DNA from: an uncultured Flavobacteriales bacterium
GTDB lineage: Bacteria > Bacteroidota > Bacteroidia > Flavobacteriales_E > Vicingaceae
DNA length: 54,048 nt
Assembly: GCA_905479915.1 (NCBI GenBank)
Contig: CAJQOH010000041.1
Span: 1 to 54,048, forward strand
Reading direction: 5' to 3'
This document shows, piece after piece, positions 1 through 10,800 of the stretch (position 1 is the stretch's first letter; each line of letters opens with the position of its first letter). The notes beneath the pieces are model-generated. The model did not search any database. It had not been told where the DNA came from and saw only the letters and a program-made list of their open reading frames with translations. The position numbers were made by a program, and so were the translations under genes.

Positions 1-1
1 G

Positions 2-76
<75 letters not shown>

Positions 77-157
77 TTATGAAATTCAGAATAAATCCTA
101 AATTATGAATGTAGAATCCTCTTACTTCCAGAATTTCCTTAGTACTTTAGCTTTTTG

Positions 158-231
158 TAGTCCCGGGCAGACTCGAACTGCCGACCTCTACATTATCAGT
201 GTAGCGCTCTAACCAGCTGAGCTATGAGACT
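158..231 (-). tRNA. tRNA-Ile (anticodon GAT)
   Basis: The minus strand gives a tRNA with acceptor AGTCTCA pairing with GGGACT plus one A-C mismatch at the base of the stem, anticodon stem CTACA/TGTAG, loop CTGATAA (anticodon GAT) and T-stem GGCAG/CTGCC with loop TTCGAGT. Discriminator is A; no CCA is encoded. It sits about 170 bases downstream of the 16S 3' end, in the internal spacer of the rRNA operon, 82 bases before tRNA-Ala. Confidence 0.95.
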
Positions 232-400
232 TTCTCAGTCCTTAGTTTTCAGTATTCAGTAATCAGTTTTGATATACTGATACGAACTCTTTAGACTTAT
301 ATTATAAAATTGACAGCTAAACCAAGCTAAAACTACCTTCGATATTAAAAGGTACTTTCGTCGTACTTACTAGGACTATAATTTAATATAATCTAGCTCT

Positions 401-1923
<1,523 letters not shown>

Positions 1924-2028
1924 AATTTTTGTTAAATAATTTTTAAAATTATTTCACTCAATCGGAAAGAAATTTAATTCTTTTCTCAAAAGGATACTTT
2001 ACCTAATTTTTTTCTATCTTCAATATTT

Positions 2029-2038
2029 TCAAAGAACA
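2029..2038 (-). promoter_or_regulatory. boxA-like antitermination element in rRNA leader
   Basis: The minus strand reads TGTTCTTTGA about 110 bases upstream of the 16S start and downstream of all three promoters. This resembles the boxA element of bacterial rRNA leaders (E. coli TGCTCTTTAACA), where NusB/S10 bind. Position and sequence fit, but no companion boxB was identified, so this is inference from motif and place. Confidence 0.45.
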
Positions 2039-2122
2039 ATATAATTTTTATAGCGAACTATAAGTCTTATTTCATTTTTAATTCCCAGACATTTTAAAGG
2101 ACATTTCCTTGTTTGAGGACGG

Positions 2123-2152
2123 CAAAAGTACAACTAATTTTTAAACCACCAA
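2123..2152 (-). promoter_or_regulatory. rRNA promoter P3 (nearest to 16S)
   Basis: On the minus strand a TTG at 2152-2150 is followed after 19 bases by TACTTTTG at 2130-2123, an exact match to the Bacteroidetes -33/-7 consensus TTG-N17-23-TAnnTTTG. It lies about 200 bases before the 16S start. It is the downstream end of the 135-base repeat, and its core is identical to that of P2. Confidence 0.75.
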
Positions 2153-2257
2153 ATAAAATTTAATTTATTTTTAATTTATTTTTTCACCCTTAATATTTAA
2201 GTATTGAAAAGACAAAATGTGTGCTCAAAAATGAAACCGTTGTTTCTAAAGCGGCTG

Positions 2258-2287
2258 CAAAAGTACAACTAATTTTTAAACCACCAA
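2258..2287 (-). promoter_or_regulatory. rRNA promoter P2
   Basis: This is the same element as P3, one repeat unit further upstream: TTG at 2287-2285, 19-base spacer, TACTTTTG at 2265-2258 on the minus strand. The spacer is identical to that of P3. It is part of the tandem duplication that spans 2122-2392. Confidence 0.75.
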
Positions 2288-2393
2288 ATAAAATTTAATT
2301 TATTTTTAATTTATTTTTTCACCCTTAATATTTAAGTGCTGAAAAAGACAAAATGTGTGCTCAAAAATGAAACCGTTGTTTCTAAAGCGGCTG

Positions 2394-2423
2394 CAAATGT
2401 AGAGGTATTTAAAGAACCCACAA
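2394..2423 (-). promoter_or_regulatory. rRNA promoter P1 (most distal)
   Basis: On the minus strand TTG at 2423-2421, a 19-base spacer and TACATTTG at 2401-2394 again match the Bacteroidetes consensus exactly. The -7 element starts at the edge of the upstream repeat unit, but its spacer and -33 region differ from P2 and P3. It is about 470 bases upstream of 16S and 90 bases from the stop of the neighbouring dehydrogenase gene. Confidence 0.7.
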
Positions 2424-2489
2424 GTATAAGTGAAATAAAAAATCAAAAAAACAACTATCGTTCTGATTTACAGATAGATTAATTTTCGC

Positions 2490-3197
2490 CTAAGGAGTAG
2501 AATTTGATACTGGGATTACTTTTCCGTTAATATAAACTGGTTTTTGCTGACTAAATTGAACGATATATTTAGCCATTTCTTGAGGTTTAACTTGTGCTTT
2601 ATATCCTGGGAAGGCAGAATTTAGCATTTCGGTCTGAACTGAACCTAATGCCAAACAATTTATTTTAATGTTTTTTTCTTTGTATTCTTCTGCCAAGCAT
2701 TCGGTTAAATTTGCCAAAGCAGCTTTTGAAGAACTATAAACAGACAACCCAGGAAACTTAGATGAACCCTGATAACCTCCCATGCTTCCTATATTAACAA
2801 TATGACACATTCTAGAATCATCTAATGAAGGTATAATATTCTGTAATAAAACCATAGGAGCAAAAACATTAACCTTATAAACATCTTGTATATCTACATA
2901 TAGTGTTTCGGTAAATTCTTTGTTTATTAAAAACCCCGCATTATTAATAACTATGTCAAAATGTAAATTATTTTCCGACAGAACCTTCTTTAAATCATTT
3001 GCGAAAGAGCTAGACAAAAAATCTACACAATATATATGTATATCATTATTCGATTCTTTCACACAAATCTCATTGAGGCTTTCAAGCAAAGTAATATCTC
3101 TTGCAATGGCTATTATATTGTTGTCAGGATCTTTTGCAAATTGTCTTACAATTTCAAACCCTATACCTCTACTTGCTCCTGTAACTAATATATTCAT
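2490..3197 (-). CDS. Short-chain dehydrogenase/reductase (SDR family)
   Basis: A 235-residue classical SDR, cytosolic and NAD(P)-dependent by family; substrate unknown. The Rossmann glycine motif TGASRGIG is at residues 6-13, NNAG at 85-88, the catalytic serine at about 138 (IGS), and the catalytic YxxxK at Tyr154 and Lys158 (YSSSK). Length is normal for a classical SDR although the C-terminal substrate loop is short, ending in VSNSTP. The ATG overlaps the TGA of the upstream NlpC/P60 gene by four bases (ATGA), so the two genes are probably translated from one message. The family covers many reactions, such as 3-oxoacyl-ACP reduction and sugar or carbonyl reduction, and nothing nearby narrows it. 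Confidence 0.88.
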   Translation of the reverse strand: MNILVTGASRGIGFEIVRQFAKDPDNNIIAIARDITLLESLNEICVKESNNDIHIYCVDFLSSSFANDLKKVLSENNLHFDIVINNAGFLINKEFTETLYVDIQDVYKVNVFAPMVLLQNIIPSLDDSRMCHIVNIGSMGGYQGSSKFPGLSVYSSSKAALANLTECLAEEYKEKNIKINCLALGSVQTEMLNSAFPGYKAQVKPQEMAKYIVQFSQQKPVYINGKVIPVSNSTP

Positions 3198-3700
3198 TTG
3201 ATAGATCCGCCTTTACTATATGTCTTTTTGTAATAGGGGTTATCTAAACTAGATATTACAACCCCTTTACTAGTGCTTGCATGAACAAACCTATTGTTTT
3301 TCAAATAAACACCTACATGCGAGTTTTTTTTCTTTTTTGAAATATTAAAAAAAACCAAACAGCCTTCTTTCAATTTTGACTTACCAACTTTATCAATATC
3401 CTTAGCAAGATCATGCGTAGTTCTGCTTATCGTTTTATTGTATATCTCCTTATATAATAAAGTACAAAAACCTGAACAATCTACACCTGACTTAGACAAA
3501 CCACCATACTTATACTTTGTCCCTTTCCAATCATCAATAAAAGAGTACAATTGGAGATTACTAATTTCAGATTTTTCAACTTGTAAAGCATTTGCATACT
3601 TATTTATTATAATTCTATCATTTTTACTTACAACAACCTTCTTATTCCCTCCACAAGAAAAAATAATGACTACTATTAGAATACTAAACAAGTGTTTCAC
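3194..3700 (-). CDS. NlpC/P60 family lipoprotein, probable cell-wall peptidase
   Basis: A 168-residue protein starting at GTG. Residues 1-15 are a hydrophobic signal ending in a lipobox, with the lipidated cysteine at Cys16 (IIFSCGG). The NlpC/P60 papain-like domain covers about 50-168: Cys75 in DCSGF is the nucleophile, His128 in SHVGVY the base and His140 the likely third polar residue. Members cut peptide bonds in murein stem peptides, usually gamma-D-Glu-diaminopimelate. The protein should sit on an envelope membrane facing the periplasm. It forms a four-base overlapping pair with the SDR gene. A TAATTTTG element ends five bases before the GTG, which suggests a leaderless mRNA. Catalytic residues are all present. 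Confidence 0.88.
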   Translation of the reverse strand: MKHLFSILIVVIIFSCGGNKKVVVSKNDRIIINKYANALQVEKSEISNLQLYSFIDDWKGTKYKYGGLSKSGVDCSGFCTLLYKEIYNKTISRTTHDLAKDIDKVGKSKLKEGCLVFFNISKKKKNSHVGVYLKNNRFVHASTSKGVVISSLDNPYYKKTYSKGGSIK

Positions 3701-3705
3701 GAATC

Positions 3706-3713
3706 CAAAATTA
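3706..3713 (-). promoter_or_regulatory. -7 promoter element of the NlpC/P60-SDR operon
   Basis: The minus strand reads TAATTTTG, a full match to TAnnTTTG, and ends five bases before the GTG start at 3700. A TTG at the usual -33 distance is not obvious. If used, transcription would begin at or next to the start codon. Confidence 0.4.
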
Positions 3714-3723
3714 ACCCTAACAC

Positions 3724-3755
3724 AAAAAAAAAGGCCTAACCAAAGCTAGACCTTT
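3724..3755 (-). terminator. Intrinsic terminator after paaE
   Basis: On the minus strand an 11-base stem, AAAGGTCTAGC paired with GTTAGGCCTTT (with G-T pairs) around a TTTG loop, is followed by a run of T. It lies between the paaE stop at 3779 and the start of the NlpC/P60 gene, separating the two transcription units. Confidence 0.75.
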
Positions 3756-3778
3756 TCAACACTCATATATTAATAAGA

Positions 3779-4828
3779 CTAACTTACATCATAATCAACT
3801 ACTAACTTTTCTGAGGCCGGTCTAGCTTGGCATGTTAAAATAAAACCTTCTTCAACTTCTTCTTCAGATAATGAATAATTCATATCCATTATTGCTTTAC
3901 CCTCTACCACTTGAGCCTTACACGTGCAACATACAGCCCCCTTACATGAAAAAGGAGCATCTGCACCATTCTCCATTGCTGCATCCAAAATAAAATCTCC
4001 ATCATTTCTCAATGAAAATTCAAAATCATCTCCATCCATAATAACAGTAACTTGACTTTCTCCAGAGAAGTCTGAAGATGAAACTTCGGTAGTACTTTCT
4101 TGTTTCGTAGGAACTGTAAACAATTCAAAATGAATTTTCCCTTCATCAACACCCAATTCTTTTAAAACATCAGATGTGTTAAAAATCATATCTTCTGGTC
4201 CACACATATAAAAACCATCTGCTTTCAAAAGATTTGAATCTTTACTAAATATGGCATTACATTTTTCTTTAGTAATTCTACCTTCATAAAGATTATCCCC
4301 TACACTTTCTCTACTATATATATAGTTCAAATCAAAACTAGTTGAATATTGGTTTTTTAAAGCATCTAGTTCTTTCTTAAAAATGGTGTCATTTATAGTC
4401 TTATTTCCATAAAACAATGTAAAACTGCCACCTGAATCTAATACTGTTTTGACCATTGATAAAATTGGAGTAATACCACTTCCTGCGGCAAAAGCAACAA
4501 TATTATTATTTGATTCTGCAATTACAAAATTACCTGCAGGGTCCATAACCTCTAATCCTTCTTCAACCTTTAACCCTTCAGTTAAGAAGGTTGACATCTT
4601 TCCGTTCTCAACTTTTTTCACTCCTATCCTAAAATCATCCTCACCTGGAGCACTGCAGAGAGAATAAGATCTCCTTACATCTTCTCCACCTATATCTTTT
4701 TTAATTGTAATATACTGACCTGACTTATAATTAAATTTTGATTTTAATTCTGTTGGAACTTCAAATGAAATTGAAACCGTATCGCTTGTCTCTTGTTTTA
4801 TTTCCTGAATTTTTAATCTAGTAAACAT
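3779..4828 (-). CDS. paaE: Phenylacetyl-CoA 1,2-epoxidase reductase subunit PaaE
   Basis: A 349-residue reductase that passes electrons from NAD(P)H through FAD and a 2Fe-2S cluster to the PaaA diiron centre of the epoxidase. The FAD motif RRSYSL is at residues 52-57. The nucleotide-binding motif AAGSGITPI is near residue 115. A plant-type ferredoxin domain forms the C-terminus, with ligands Cys295, Cys300, Cys303 and Cys333 and an extra Cys301. Domain order (reductase first, ferredoxin last) and length agree with PaaE. It is transcribed away from paaABCD across a 175-base gap, whereas the better-known clusters are co-directional paaABCDE, so the two arms may share a control region. A strong terminator follows it. 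Related ferredoxin reductases exist, but the paa neighbours make the call firm. Confidence 0.93.
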   Translation of the reverse strand: MFTRLKIQEIKQETSDTVSISFEVPTELKSKFNYKSGQYITIKKDIGGEDVRRSYSLCSAPGEDDFRIGVKKVENGKMSTFLTEGLKVEEGLEVMDPAGNFVIAESNNNIVAFAAGSGITPILSMVKTVLDSGGSFTLFYGNKTINDTIFKKELDALKNQYSTSFDLNYIYSRESVGDNLYEGRITKEKCNAIFSKDSNLLKADGFYMCGPEDMIFNTSDVLKELGVDEGKIHFELFTVPTKQESTTEVSSSDFSGESQVTVIMDGDDFEFSLRNDGDFILDAAMENGADAPFSCKGAVCCTCKAQVVEGKAIMDMNYSLSEEEVEEGFILTCQARPASEKLVVDYDVS

Positions 4829-4990
4829 ATTCTATTATTATTTTAGAAATGTAAAAGTATCATTTCTGATTAAATCACTAATCATCTTTACCATTTCATT
4901 CTTAACAAAGGCAATCCTTTTCTAATAAATAATTAACAACTAACTAAAATCCTGCTATATTAAAGCGGAAATTGATTAAACTTGCATTAT

Positions 4991-4998
4991 TAAATTTG
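4991..4998 (+). promoter_or_regulatory. -7 promoter element of paaABCD
   Basis: TAAATTTG fully matches TAnnTTTG and ends five bases before the paaA ATG at 5004. A TTG at 4972-4974 lies 16 bases upstream, slightly short of the usual spacing. The paaA mRNA would then have almost no leader. The rest of the 4829-5003 gap shows no clear operator; a PaaR-type regulator gene is not in the window. Confidence 0.4.
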
Positions 4999-5003
4999 TA
5001 ATT

Positions 5004-5945
5004 ATGGACAACGCCAAAAAGTTAGAGGAGTTTCAAGCAAAAATTGATGCTGAAATCAAAATAGAACCTAAGGACTGGATGCCTGATGAATATCGAAAAC
5101 ATTTACAAAGACAGATATCACAACATGCTCATTCTGAAATTATAGGAATGCAACCTGAAGGGAATTGGCTTTTAAGAGCTCCTAGTTTAAGGGCTAAAGT
5201 TGTTTTATTAGCAAAAATACAAGATGAAGCTGGACATGGACTTTATTTATATTCTGCGGCTGAAACATTAGGAAAAAGTAGAACTGAATACTTAGACGAA
5301 CTACGAACTGGTAAGGCAAAATATTCTAGTATATTTAATTACCCTACTTTAACTTGGGCAGATATGGGGGCTGTCGGATGGCTTGTTGATGGTGCTGCAA
5401 TTGTTAATCAGGTTTCTTTACAACGTACATCATATGGTCCTTATGCCAGAGGAATGGTAAAAATATGTAAAGAAGAGAGTTTCCACCAAAGACAAGGTTA
5501 TGAAATTATAGCTGAGATGGCTCGAGGATCTGAAAAACAAAAAGAAATGGCCCAGGATGCTTTAAATAGATTTTGGTGGCCTTCTATTATGATGTTTGGA
5601 CCTCACGACTCAGATTCTCCCAACACAGGGAATGCTGTAAAATGGAAAATAAAAAGAGCTACCAACGATCAGCTTCGCCAAAGTTTTATAGACAAAACGG
5701 TTCATCAGGCAGAAATTATTGGCTTAACAATTCCGGATCCAGATTTAAAATGGAATGAGGAAAGAGGAAGCTATGATTTTGGAGAAATGGATTGGGATGA
5801 GTTTTGGGCTGTTGTAAAAGGCGGAGGCCCCTGCAGCAAGCAAAGGTTAAAACACTATAATGATGCACACAACAATGGCGCATGGGTTAGGGAAGCTGCT
5901 CACGCTTATGCGGAGAAACAAAAATCCAAACAGAAAGTAGCTTAA
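5004..5945 (+). CDS. paaA: Phenylacetyl-CoA 1,2-epoxidase catalytic subunit PaaA
   Basis: A 313-residue oxygenase subunit of the cytosolic PaaABC(D)E complex, which converts phenylacetyl-CoA to its ring-1,2-epoxide, the first step of aerobic phenylacetate breakdown. The ferritin-like four-helix fold shows its two metal-binding motifs, QDEAGH at residues 73-78 and EESFHQ at 157-162, which supply Glu and His ligands to the diiron site; a further acidic ligand is in HSEIIGMQ near residue 45. Length matches known PaaA (about 310). It is first in the paaABCD operon, with 47 bases to paaB. The start ATG follows a -7 promoter element by only five bases, and no upstream ATG is possible in frame. Confidence 0.96.
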   Translation: MDNAKKLEEFQAKIDAEIKIEPKDWMPDEYRKHLQRQISQHAHSEIIGMQPEGNWLLRAPSLRAKVVLLAKIQDEAGHGLYLYSAAETLGKSRTEYLDELRTGKAKYSSIFNYPTLTWADMGAVGWLVDGAAIVNQVSLQRTSYGPYARGMVKICKEESFHQRQGYEIIAEMARGSEKQKEMAQDALNRFWWPSIMMFGPHDSDSPNTGNAVKWKIKRATNDQLRQSFIDKTVHQAEIIGLTIPDPDLKWNEERGSYDFGEMDWDEFWAVVKGGGPCSKQRLKHYNDAHNNGAWVREAAHAYAEKQKSKQKVA

Positions 5946-5992
5946 AGTAGAAAGATAACAAATTCAAAATATTTGAATACAAAATAAAACAC

Positions 5993-6286
5993 ATGAGTAA
6001 TACAGACGGTCAAGGCCCTATTTGGGAAGTTTTTATACAAAGTAAACCAGGTTTAGCACACAAACATGTAGGAAATTTACATGCTGCAGACAAAGAGATG
6101 GCTTTGCAAAATGCAAGAGATTTATATACTAGAAGGGCTGAAGGGACTTGTATATGGGTGGTACCTTTTGAAGCTATTACGTCCTCAACACCAGAAGATG
6201 ATGAAGCGTTCTTTGAACCGTCAAATGACAAAGCATATAGAACTCCACTACATTATGTAATGCCAGAAGGTGCAAAACATATTTAA
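5993..6286 (+). CDS. paaB: Phenylacetyl-CoA 1,2-epoxidase subunit PaaB
   Basis: A 97-residue protein that matches PaaB in length (about 95), opening (GPIWEVFIQSKPGLAHKHVG) and position between paaA and paaC. Conserved signatures include DLYTRRAEGTCIWVVP near residue 47. PaaB has no catalytic site; in the characterised complex it bridges PaaAC heterodimers. It lies 47 bases after paaA and 54 bases before paaC on the same strand and is surely co-transcribed. The spacer after it contains short TTGATTATTGATAA-like repeats that resemble the array at the right window end. Confidence 0.95.
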   Translation: MSNTDGQGPIWEVFIQSKPGLAHKHVGNLHAADKEMALQNARDLYTRRAEGTCIWVVPFEAITSSTPEDDEAFFEPSNDKAYRTPLHYVMPEGAKHI

Positions 6287-6340
6287 TTGATTATTGATAA
6301 CTGATTATTGGAACTATTCAATAATTAAAACAAAGCAAAC

Positions 6341-7099
6341 ATGACAACAAACGAAGCTCTAGTAAAATACTGTTTAAGAATAGGTGACTCTAGTTTAATT
6401 TTAGGACAAAGAATGGCTGAATGGTGCAGTAAAGGACCAATCTTAGAGGAAGATATCGCCTTATCTAATATTGGTTTGGATTTGTTTGGACAATCAAGAA
6501 CAATGCTTACTTATGCTGGAGAGCTAGAAGGGAAAGGAAGAACAGAAAACGATTTTGCCTTTAAACGATTAGAAAGAGATTTCTACAACAATTTACTTTC
6601 TGAACAACCAAATGGTCATTTTGGAGATACAGTTATTAGGAACATGCTACACAGTGCCTTTTACTTTCACCTATACTCTGCTTTAACCAAAAGTACGGAC
6701 TCTCAGATTTCAGGTTTCGCTGTTAAGTCATTAAAAGAAGTGACTTACCATTTAAGGCATAGTGCTGAATGGACTGTAAGATTAGGGGATGGAACTGAAG
6801 AAAGTCATGACAAGGTTCAAGAATCATTAAATAATATTTGGGAGTATACTGAAGATCTATTTGCGATGAATGAGGTTGATAAAGTATTAATTTCAGAAGA
6901 TATTGCAATTGATTTAAACAAAATTAGACCTCTTTGGAACGATACAATAAATAGCATTATTGAACGAGCTACATTAACTAGACCTGAAGACGGATATATG
7001 CAAAAAGGAAGTTTAAACGGAATGCATTCTGAAGCTTTAGGCCACTTATTAACTGAACTACAATTTTTACCTAGAGCTTACCCTCAAGATAAATGGTAA
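6341..7099 (+). CDS. paaC: Phenylacetyl-CoA 1,2-epoxidase structural subunit PaaC
   Basis: A 252-residue ferritin-like subunit that pairs with PaaA and stabilises it; in known complexes it does not carry the active diiron site. Recognisable features are GDSSLILGQRMAEWCSKGP at residues 16-34, DIALSNIGLDLFGQSR at 39-54, the HLRHSAEWTVRLGDG segment near residue 137 and the C-terminal GMHSEALGHLLTELQ. Length is normal. The gene sits 54 bases after paaB and 50 bases before paaD in the operon. The ATG at 6341 is preceded by AAAGCAAAC, an A-rich context common for starts in this phylum. Confidence 0.95.
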   Translation: MTTNEALVKYCLRIGDSSLILGQRMAEWCSKGPILEEDIALSNIGLDLFGQSRTMLTYAGELEGKGRTENDFAFKRLERDFYNNLLSEQPNGHFGDTVIRNMLHSAFYFHLYSALTKSTDSQISGFAVKSLKEVTYHLRHSAEWTVRLGDGTEESHDKVQESLNNIWEYTEDLFAMNEVDKVLISEDIAIDLNKIRPLWNDTINSIIERATLTRPEDGYMQKGSLNGMHSEALGHLLTELQFLPRAYPQDKW

Positions 7100-7149
7100 T
7101 CTATTTTTTATGAGATCATCTGCTTTAGACATTCAGCGTTTCCCATTTT

Positions 7150-7659
7150 ATGAATACAACTAAAGACATCATACATACTGAGAAACAAATATGGGACTTG
7201 CTATCTGAAATTCCAGATCCTGAAATTCCTGTTATCTCCATTACTGAATTAGGTGTTTTAAGAAAAGTAAACATTTTAAACAATAAAGTAACCGTTTCAA
7301 TAACCCCAACCTATTCTGGCTGTCCTGCAATGAAAACATTTGAGGACGATATCAAAACTAAATTAAAAGAAAATAGCATTTTTAATTTTGAAGTTTTAAC
7401 AGTTCTAAATCCAGCATGGACAACTGACTGGATAACTGATGAAGCAAAAGAAAAATTAAAAAAATTTGGTATTGCTCCACCAATTAATGGTTCTGAAGAT
7501 AAAGGCATATTATTTGGTTCTACATCAAAAACAGTAGATTGCCCTTTATGTAATTCAAAAAAAACTAAGTTAAAAAGTCAATTTGGATCAACAGCCTGTA
7601 AAGCCCTGTATCAGTGCGAAGAATGCTTAGAGCCTTTCGACTATTTTAAGTGTATTTAA
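7150..7659 (+). CDS. paaD: Phenylacetate degradation protein PaaD (DUF59/MIP18 family with zinc ribbon)
   Basis: A 169-residue protein with an N-terminal MIP18 (DUF59) domain, showing DPEIPV at residues 23-28 and TPTYSGCPA at 52-60, and a C-terminal four-cysteine ribbon, Cys131/Cys134 and Cys156/Cys159, with another Cys150. PaaD is required for an active epoxidase and is thought to assist maturation of the iron-sulfur or diiron centres rather than catalyse the oxygenation. It ends the operon; no ring-opening or beta-oxidation paa genes (paaZ, F, G, H, J, K) follow, so the rest of the pathway must lie elsewhere. The 240-base gap after it holds only the promoter of the next gene. Confidence 0.93.
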   Translation: MNTTKDIIHTEKQIWDLLSEIPDPEIPVISITELGVLRKVNILNNKVTVSITPTYSGCPAMKTFEDDIKTKLKENSIFNFEVLTVLNPAWTTDWITDEAKEKLKKFGIAPPINGSEDKGILFGSTSKTVDCPLCNSKKTKLKSQFGSTACKALYQCEECLEPFDYFKCI

Positions 7660-7863
7660 ATTTTCATTAAAAAAAGGGGGTAATTTGTTAAATTTTAATT
7701 ACAGAAATATATACATTCATAATACTCTATTTATCAGAATAAGATTCTGTATTTGACAGAAAAGTTCCGCAAAACAGTATTTTATACCTTAAGCCTTCGC
7801 ATCAAAAGACTGACTATAAGCAACCTATTTAGAATACTCTCGTGTATTCTTTAGTGAATACTT

Positions 7864-7871
7864 TATATTTG
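7864..7871 (+). promoter_or_regulatory. -7 promoter element of the first giant T9SS gene
   Basis: TATATTTG matches TAnnTTTG and lies 28 bases before the ATG at 7900. The stretch from about 7858 to the start codon is identical to the one in front of the second giant gene, so the element was copied with the gene. No TTG stands at the -33 position here. Confidence 0.5.
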
Positions 7872-7899
7872 GACATTAAGTTATTTTAAAAAAGTTGTT

Positions 7900-10800
7900 A
7901 TGAAAAAAATTTTACTAATTGCCGCAATCTTATTATCAGGTTTATCAAGCTCATTTGCATCTCATATTCCTGGAGGAAATCTATCTTGGGCATGTACCGG
8001 GAATCCTAACGAATTTCTTATCACTATACAAATGTTTGTTAGTTGCCCGAGTAGTTTAAGTACTGTTTCTGTAACGGCTAATATGACTAACACATGTGGT
8101 TTAGCAAATCCTGCTTTAGTTCTCCCTTTACTTCCTTCTACTCCAACCAACCCAAACCCTGTAGAGGTTTCTCAAATTTGTGATAGAGACACTGCACAGA
8201 GTGATTGTGTTACTGGTGTTAATGGTGGAATTCCAGGAGTAAAAATGTACACCTACCAAGCCTTAGTAACATTACCAGACACTTGTGATAGCTGGGACTT
8301 CTACTACAGTATCTGTTGTAGAGATGCTTCAAGTAATTTATCAGGAGGTGCTGGAAACACTATGTACTTCCACTCCCAAATGAATTCTGGAACTGCTCCT
8401 TGTGATGCATCACCATACGTAACTGCTTCACCTATACCATACGTGTGTATGGGAGTTCAACAAACATATTGTCCTGGAGCAATTGATCCAGATGGAGATA
8501 GCTTATACTATTCTTTAGTAAGTCCATTAGGAGCAACTGCCACGCCTATTGCTCACCTTGGAGGCTATGGACCAACTACACCTTTACAAAATTTAACGTT
8601 AGATCCTGTTACAGGATGTATTACATTTACTCAAAACGCAGTAGGAAATTACGTTGTAACTTATAAAATTGAAGCATTTGATGCTGCAGGAAACCAAACA
8701 GGTTTCATTTACCACGATTTTCAATTCGAAGTAATTAATAATGCAAATTGCCAACCACCAACCCCCTCACCCACGGGCGCAACCAATCTGTCAGGACCTG
8801 GCTTATTAATAAATGGTAATACGGTAGAAATATGTGAGGGACAAACTTTTTGTTTTGACGTTACTTTTTCAGATTTAGATTTAGCCGACACACTAAAACT
8901 AGACAGTGCTAATACTAACATATTTGCTTCAATGCCAGGTGTTATATTAACAACAATATATCCAAACGCTCCACTACTAAACACTTTAACTGTTAATGTT
9001 TGCTGGACTGTTCCTGTAGGAGCTAGCCCAAACACTCAAGCCTCAATTGGAGTAACTGATGGGTCTTGTCCTATTGAAAACTTAGCCAACTTCCCCCTTG
9101 TTGTTCAAGTAATTAATGCAACAGTGGTTAATCCTCCTATTATAATTTGTGGAAATCAAACTGCTCAATTAACTGCTAATGGCGGTACAGTTTTTACTTG
9201 GTATTATACCGCAACAGGCTTACAAGTTCCTGTTGGTCCAGATTTCAGCTGTAACCCGTGCTCCAACCCCATTGTTACACCCACTGTATTAGGAACAACA
9301 GATTATTACGTTGTAAGTAATTTATCAATTGGTTGTAACCCTAGTGATTCTACAAGTGTAACAAAAGTTGCTGATTTCACACCAACAGCTTATGGTGATA
9401 CTTTATTGTGTGACTTTTTAACTAAACAAATTGGAGTTAACGTAACTCCTACAGCAGCTGGATATACTTATTTATGGAATAATGGCGCAACTCTGAATAA
9501 CGCCACGATCAATAATCCTATTGCTAGCCCAACAGAAACAACATCATACATTACCACAGTTACTTCTCCTTTAGGATGTATTAAACAGGACACTGTAACA
9601 GTTGCGGTAAATCCGCCACCAACTGTAACTCTATTACCAGGTGACACTACTTTATGTTTAGGAGAATCTTTACAGTTTGAAACTTTACTTCCTGTAATTG
9701 AAGATGAATTTACTGGATCTTTTGATCCATCAATGTGGTCTAATGTATCTGGAGCAAGTGTTGGAACACCTTGTGTACCTTTCAGCGGAACTGCCCTAAA
9801 CTTTAACAATACAAATAGAACATTAGAAACAAATGGTTCTAACGTTACGAGCTGTACTACAATTGATTTCTGTCTTTGGGTAGGAAACAATAGTCTTTTT
9901 GGTCCTGGGTGTGATGGTGCAGACAATGGTGAAGATATTGAGCTAAGCTATTCTATTAATGGAGGAGGTACTTGGATTCCAATTCAAGTTTTTGACGAAG
10001 CTGACTGGGACCCTGCAGGTCCTTACAATAATGCTTGGCAATGTTTTTCTATACCTATCCCTGCAGGAGCAATATCTGCAAACACTATGTTCAAATGGAG
10101 TCAACTAGGTTTTCCTTGGGGAACTACTGATAACTGGGCACTAGATAACATTGCAATCATGTGCGGAGGAAACACCAATTACACTTATAACTGGACTCCT
10201 CCTACCGGACTAACTAATGCGACTATTAGTAATCCTGTAGCATCTCCAATAGTTACAACACCCTACACAGTTACATTAACAGATGCTGGCGGTTGTACTG
10301 TAGACAGAATTCAAACAATTACTGTTGCACCAAACTTCACAACTGCAGTAACACAAAGTTCAGGAAACACTTGTTTATTTGACCCTATACAGTTAGATGT
10401 TACAGTAAACCCTATGGGACCTGGATATACTTACAAATGGACTCCTTCTACTTTTTTAGATAATGATTCTATTGCAAATCCAATTGCTACAATTACGATT
10501 CCTGGAATACATGAATACTATGTTAGAACTATTGGTCCTGGAGGATGTGAAAAACTGGATACAATCAATATAGTTATCACTCCAAATGTAACTCCAACAT
10601 TTACTTTATCTGTTTCTGATTCTTCAATATTTTGTGGTCAGCAAACACAATTCACTATAGTAATGGACACATTAGTTGTTGCAGGCAGCATTGATGACTT
10701 TAATGGAGCTGTTATAAATCCAGTTAGCTGGAGCTCTGTTGCAAACGGATCATTAAACACTGACTGTGGATCAGTAACTGGAAACGCACTTCACTTTGAT

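Larger units (their letters stand above)
2122..2392. repeat. Tandem duplication, two units of 135 and 136 bases, upstream of the rRNA operon
   Basis: Unit 1 is 2122-2256 and unit 2 is 2257-2392. They differ only by a couple of substitutions and one inserted A (GTATTGAAAAGAC against GTGCTGAAAAAGAC). Each unit starts with the -7 element and -33 element of one rRNA promoter, so the duplication multiplies the promoter. The remaining leader (1924-2121) holds the boxA-like site and otherwise AT-rich sequence without a gene. Confidence 0.9.

Noticed and set aside
9468-9926. Antisense open frames of 60-150 codons across the two giant genes
   Set aside because: They mirror repeated, codon-biased sequence of clear genes on the other strand and have no start context, domain or conserved protein features.
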